A stretch of DNA of 64,000 bases from positions 39,708,151 through 39,772,150 of the forward strand of contig NC_134949.1 of NCBI RefSeq assembly GCF_965638725.1, written 5' to 3'. Of this stretch, positions 60,946 through 64,000 are shown piece after piece. The notes under the pieces are model-generated. The model was not told where the DNA came from and ran no database searches. It worked only from the letters and a program-made list of their open reading frames with translations. Source of the DNA: Aptenodytes patagonicus. Taxonomy: Eukaryota > Chordata > Aves > Sphenisciformes > Spheniscidae. The translations under genes and the position numbers were made by a program. Position 1 is the first letter of the stretch, and each line of letters starts with the position of its first letter.

Positions 60946-62104
60946 GTATCTACTTCAAAGTGCATTTGAGACAGATGTACAAATAGGGCAGAGGGCTTTC
61001 TCTTAATATTTGTCTGTGGCAAAGATAAATCTCTCATCTTAAGAGCCTTTTTTGTATCCATGTCTGTTGAATGCGTAAAAACTAACATGAAATTACTTCA
61101 GTTGACGGTATGAGTTCACTGAATCCACTTAACATGCTAAAGTCACTTTCTTTTTGACAATCAAGCATAATCACTAGGGAATAGATGTCTCGGAGTTCTG
61201 GACAGACCTTTTCCACCTCCATATAATATTTCGGTCTGCATTTTCTCAACATCTGACTTGTGCCACCTAGCAAACATTTTGTTGCTTACAGACTCAAAGT
61301 TGGACTCTATATCCAGCTTCAGAAAGGTATAGTAGGACTAGAGTTCAGCAAACGTAAATGCAGGAAAAAAAGATGCTTTTAAATATTTGAAAATTGTTAA
61401 ATTACCTTTCTCCTTGGTTCTGGGGTTCCTTGCACACGGTCCTATTTATAACAGTACATTTCTTCTCTTTATGCTCAGGACATTTGCAGGGTCTAGCAAA
61501 GAATTTAAGAACGTGTCTAAGTGTTGTGCGTAGCCGGGTCTGGAAGGCATAATGCTTTTCCCACTTTTCAAATCCTGATAGCCTGTTACTTTTATCTGCA
61601 TGCTTCACCAGTGTCCTAGCCTTGTTTTGAGTGTACCTACCTAGCCTGCTGTTATATGGGTTTTCATTCCATGATGCATGCCCTCATGCAGATGCATGCA
61701 GAATAGCAGCATTGAAGTAGTGACGTTTTTTAGAAGTTTGTATTCCGTAAGATATAAAAATTCCTTTTCTCCTTAACTTTTTGTTTTCCAAATGTAAATA
61801 TTGTAGATATGTTATGGTCAAAAACATTATTTTCTTCAAAGCTAGATAGCAGCTAAGCTTTCAAAATACTGTAACTTTAAGATGTGCATTTACCAAACTT
61901 CCCAGAAAAGCCACCTTGCAGTCCAGTCAAAAGCATAAATGCTTTGGGAACAGTTCCAAAGGGATTGAAATTGGGTTAGTAACAGAAAATAGGCTTTACC
62001 TTGTTACTGGTTTCTCTTTTTTTAATAGCACCTTTTTCTTTTCTTTTTTTTTTCCTCCTTTCTCCCACCCTTTTTTTTTTTTTATTATTATCCTTTGCAT
62101 GTAG
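60946..62104 (+). other. NUP107: NUP107 intron 13
   Basis: Intron of about 1.16 kb with donor GTATCT and acceptor GCATGTAG. Its last 100 bases form a very long pyrimidine-rich tract (about 62010-62092). Confidence 0.8.
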
Positions 62105-62181
62105 GAAAAGAGCTGGAGCCTGTTCAAGGGAATCCATACAGGTGCATTTGGAAAGTAAGTTGTTGGCGTATGGCTGAAGAG
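62105..62181 (+). CDS. NUP107: NUP107 coding exon 14 (residues 388-413)
   Basis: It runs from GCATGTAG| to GAG|GTAAGA. It encodes [20 protein letters not shown] and RMAEE, matching human [20 protein letters not shown] closely. Phase 0 at its end. Confidence 0.95.
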
Positions 62182-62722
62182 GTAAGATAATGCTGATTTA
62201 CTTGATATTAATATATAAATTTGAACTTTTCTGAACTCTGTAACATAATTTTAAGTAAATGTACCCCCTCTGTGTTTGCTGCCTATAGGATTTGCAATTA
62301 ATGTTTCTAAAAGGTCTTCTGAAATAACGTATTTACATCTTGTAGTGAGAAATCTACATAATCAGCACCAATTTTTCAGGCTTAGGAAATGTCTGACTTT
62401 TTTTTATTTGGTTGAAAGTGAAACTGCTGACACTAACTTTGACTTTCATCTTGACTTAATTGAATGGGAAGGGAAAAACGTTGCTTTCTTTCCAGGTCAG
62501 TATAAACTTGTCAGATAAGTTACAAGGGGATACCAGTGAAGGGGAAGTCACTTGCTATTCTTATTTTGGCTCCTGATGTGTCCTGTGATTTTTTTCCAGC
62601 TTTTCTTGGAAATTGTTAGATGGAACATTTTGTAATGGATTAATCTCTAACAAAATGTAAAGTGACTAGAAAACTTATGTGCTTTGTAATTAGAAGTTAT
62701 ATTTTCCTACTGTTTATTTTAG
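62182..62722 (+). other. NUP107: NUP107 intron 14
   Basis: Intron of 541 bp with donor GTAAGA and acceptor TTTATTTTAG. An 80-codon open frame at 62276-62518 lies inside it without recognisable content. Confidence 0.8.
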
Positions 62723-62782
62723 GAGCAGTTTAATAGATATGAGAGAGCAATCTATGCGGCACTGAGTGGAAACCTCAAACAG
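62723..62782 (+). CDS. NUP107: NUP107 coding exon 15 (residues 414-433)
   Basis: It runs from TATTTTAG| to CAG|GTATGG, 60 bases. It encodes EQFNRYERAIYAALSGNLKQ, essentially identical to human. It is the last coding exon in the window. Confidence 0.95.
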
Positions 62783-64000
62783 GTATGGCAAGCCTCCTAT
62801 TTAAGTGGTGTTTGGTAGCTGTGCATTTTCTTTCTCATATGTGACAGTGATATTATCAGAAATACTACAATTACTGCTTATTGTACTTTTAAAGATCTAG
62901 TAAACAGGACAATAGCAAACTTCGCTGCTTTAGTAGACATGTTCTTTGTAGGATTGACGTGCCTTAATTAAATATACAGTAGACTTGTCTCAGTATTATT
63001 CTTGCTGACTTTCAGTACAAATGGTTCTAATGTTGTTTTTTTAGTTCTTTTCTAGTTTAGTATTATTTAAGGGCTTATATAGTCACTTTCCTGCTCATGC
63101 ACAGTATTCTTATAGACAAGTTGGTGAGATTATTCTGTACCCAGATTTCATTATCAATAGGTTTTATACTCTGCACGATGCTCACTTTCATCTTTAAGTA
63201 GTTCTCTCTTTTTTTATTCGTTTTAATCCTGCAGATGTTTTTATACTCTCCCACTGCTAACTAGTGATTTTTAGATTTTTTTATTATTATTTTTAAGAAC
63301 AACGAGGAACATTGCAGACTATGATAAAAGTTTCTGTGCTGTTATATTAATCAGTGGTAAGCTCCTACTTGAGGAGCTTGATTTCTCGCTGCCCCCCCCC
63401 CCCAATCTTGGTATGATGTAGTAGAAATAAAGATAATTCAGAAAATAAAAAGAGAGGGAATAGGGAACGTTTTCAGGTTTTATTCATTGAAATTTAAAAT
63501 TAGTTCTGTTACAGGAAAAAAGGCATTGTAAAATTACACAGACACAGAACAGAAGATACTTAGCATCTTGTGACAGAGCAGAGAGACATTTAATGAAATT
63601 AATTTTCGGTAATTTCAGTAAAATTCAGTAATTTTAAAATTACTGTAAGAGAGAAGTGTTTCATGAAATGCAGTATTTTCTCTGGAACTTGTCCCAGGGT
63701 ATCACTGCTGAAAGAGCCTAGCAAGATTCAGAGAAGAACTGGATATAAAATTCTTTGTATCACCACAGCAGCAGTACTCCCTTCCTCCTACCCTTCACTG
63801 CTCACTACTGCACTGTGACTTGTGCAACCATGACATAAACCAGTAAGGCAAAGTGATCCTGCTTGAAAAATGATCGGGCAGAAAAGTGGGTAGTCTTCAT
63901 CTGGATTGGTTTTCTGAGGTGGTACACAAGAGGGGGAATGTTGTCAGAGTGGTGCTGCTTCTGGAGGGAGGATAGGATGATTTCTGTTGACTACCTTTGA
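62783..64000 (+). other. NUP107: NUP107 intron 15, cut by the window edge
   Basis: It opens with donor GTATGG, and no acceptor followed by the expected next Nup107 segment was found before the window ends. A C12 run sits at 63392-63403. Nothing else recognised. Confidence 0.7.

Overview
The window is vertebrate nuclear DNA and most probably from a bird. The evidence is two genes with long GT-AG introns, two CpG-island promoters, a CR1 LINE 3' end with the avian-type octamer tail, and a solo LTR of a kind common in bird genomes. The species cannot be named from the sequence. I read both genes exon by exon, checking that phase holds at every splice junction. No bacterial, phage, CRISPR or operon-like content was seen.

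Layout: 1 to about 4440 holds no gene I can recognise. About 4500-6100 is a strong CpG island with a perfect NRF1 site and the probable non-coding first exon of RAP1B (donor at 5394). RAP1B intron 1 runs to 24272. Six coding exons between 24301 and 34840 encode a complete 184-residue RAP1B, a Ras-family GTPase. The transcript continues through a 3'UTR intron (34870-36317) into a terminal exon ending near 37550. RAP1B intron 4 carries a 593-bp solo LTR with a perfect 5-bp target-site duplication.

An intergenic gap of about 4.9 kb follows. A second, smaller CpG island (about 42357-42700) is the promoter of NUP107, on the same strand. Fifteen NUP107 exons (42547-62782) encode the first 433 residues of this Y-complex nucleoporin; the rest lies beyond the right edge. 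NUP107 intron 3 contains a CR1 LINE fragment and a long stretch I could not classify. NUP107 intron 2 has a textbook U12-type (minor spliceosome) 5' splice site.

The RAP1B-NUP107 tandem order is the known vertebrate arrangement (human 12q15, where MDM2 lies further along). The two genes are not functionally linked: one is a membrane-anchored signalling switch, the other a nuclear-pore scaffold subunit. I found no undescribed biological system. The observations most worth checking are the U12-type intron, the solo LTR, the 3'UTR intron of RAP1B, a YY1-type element that may mark a second RAP1B start, and the unexplained block at about 46250-49200.
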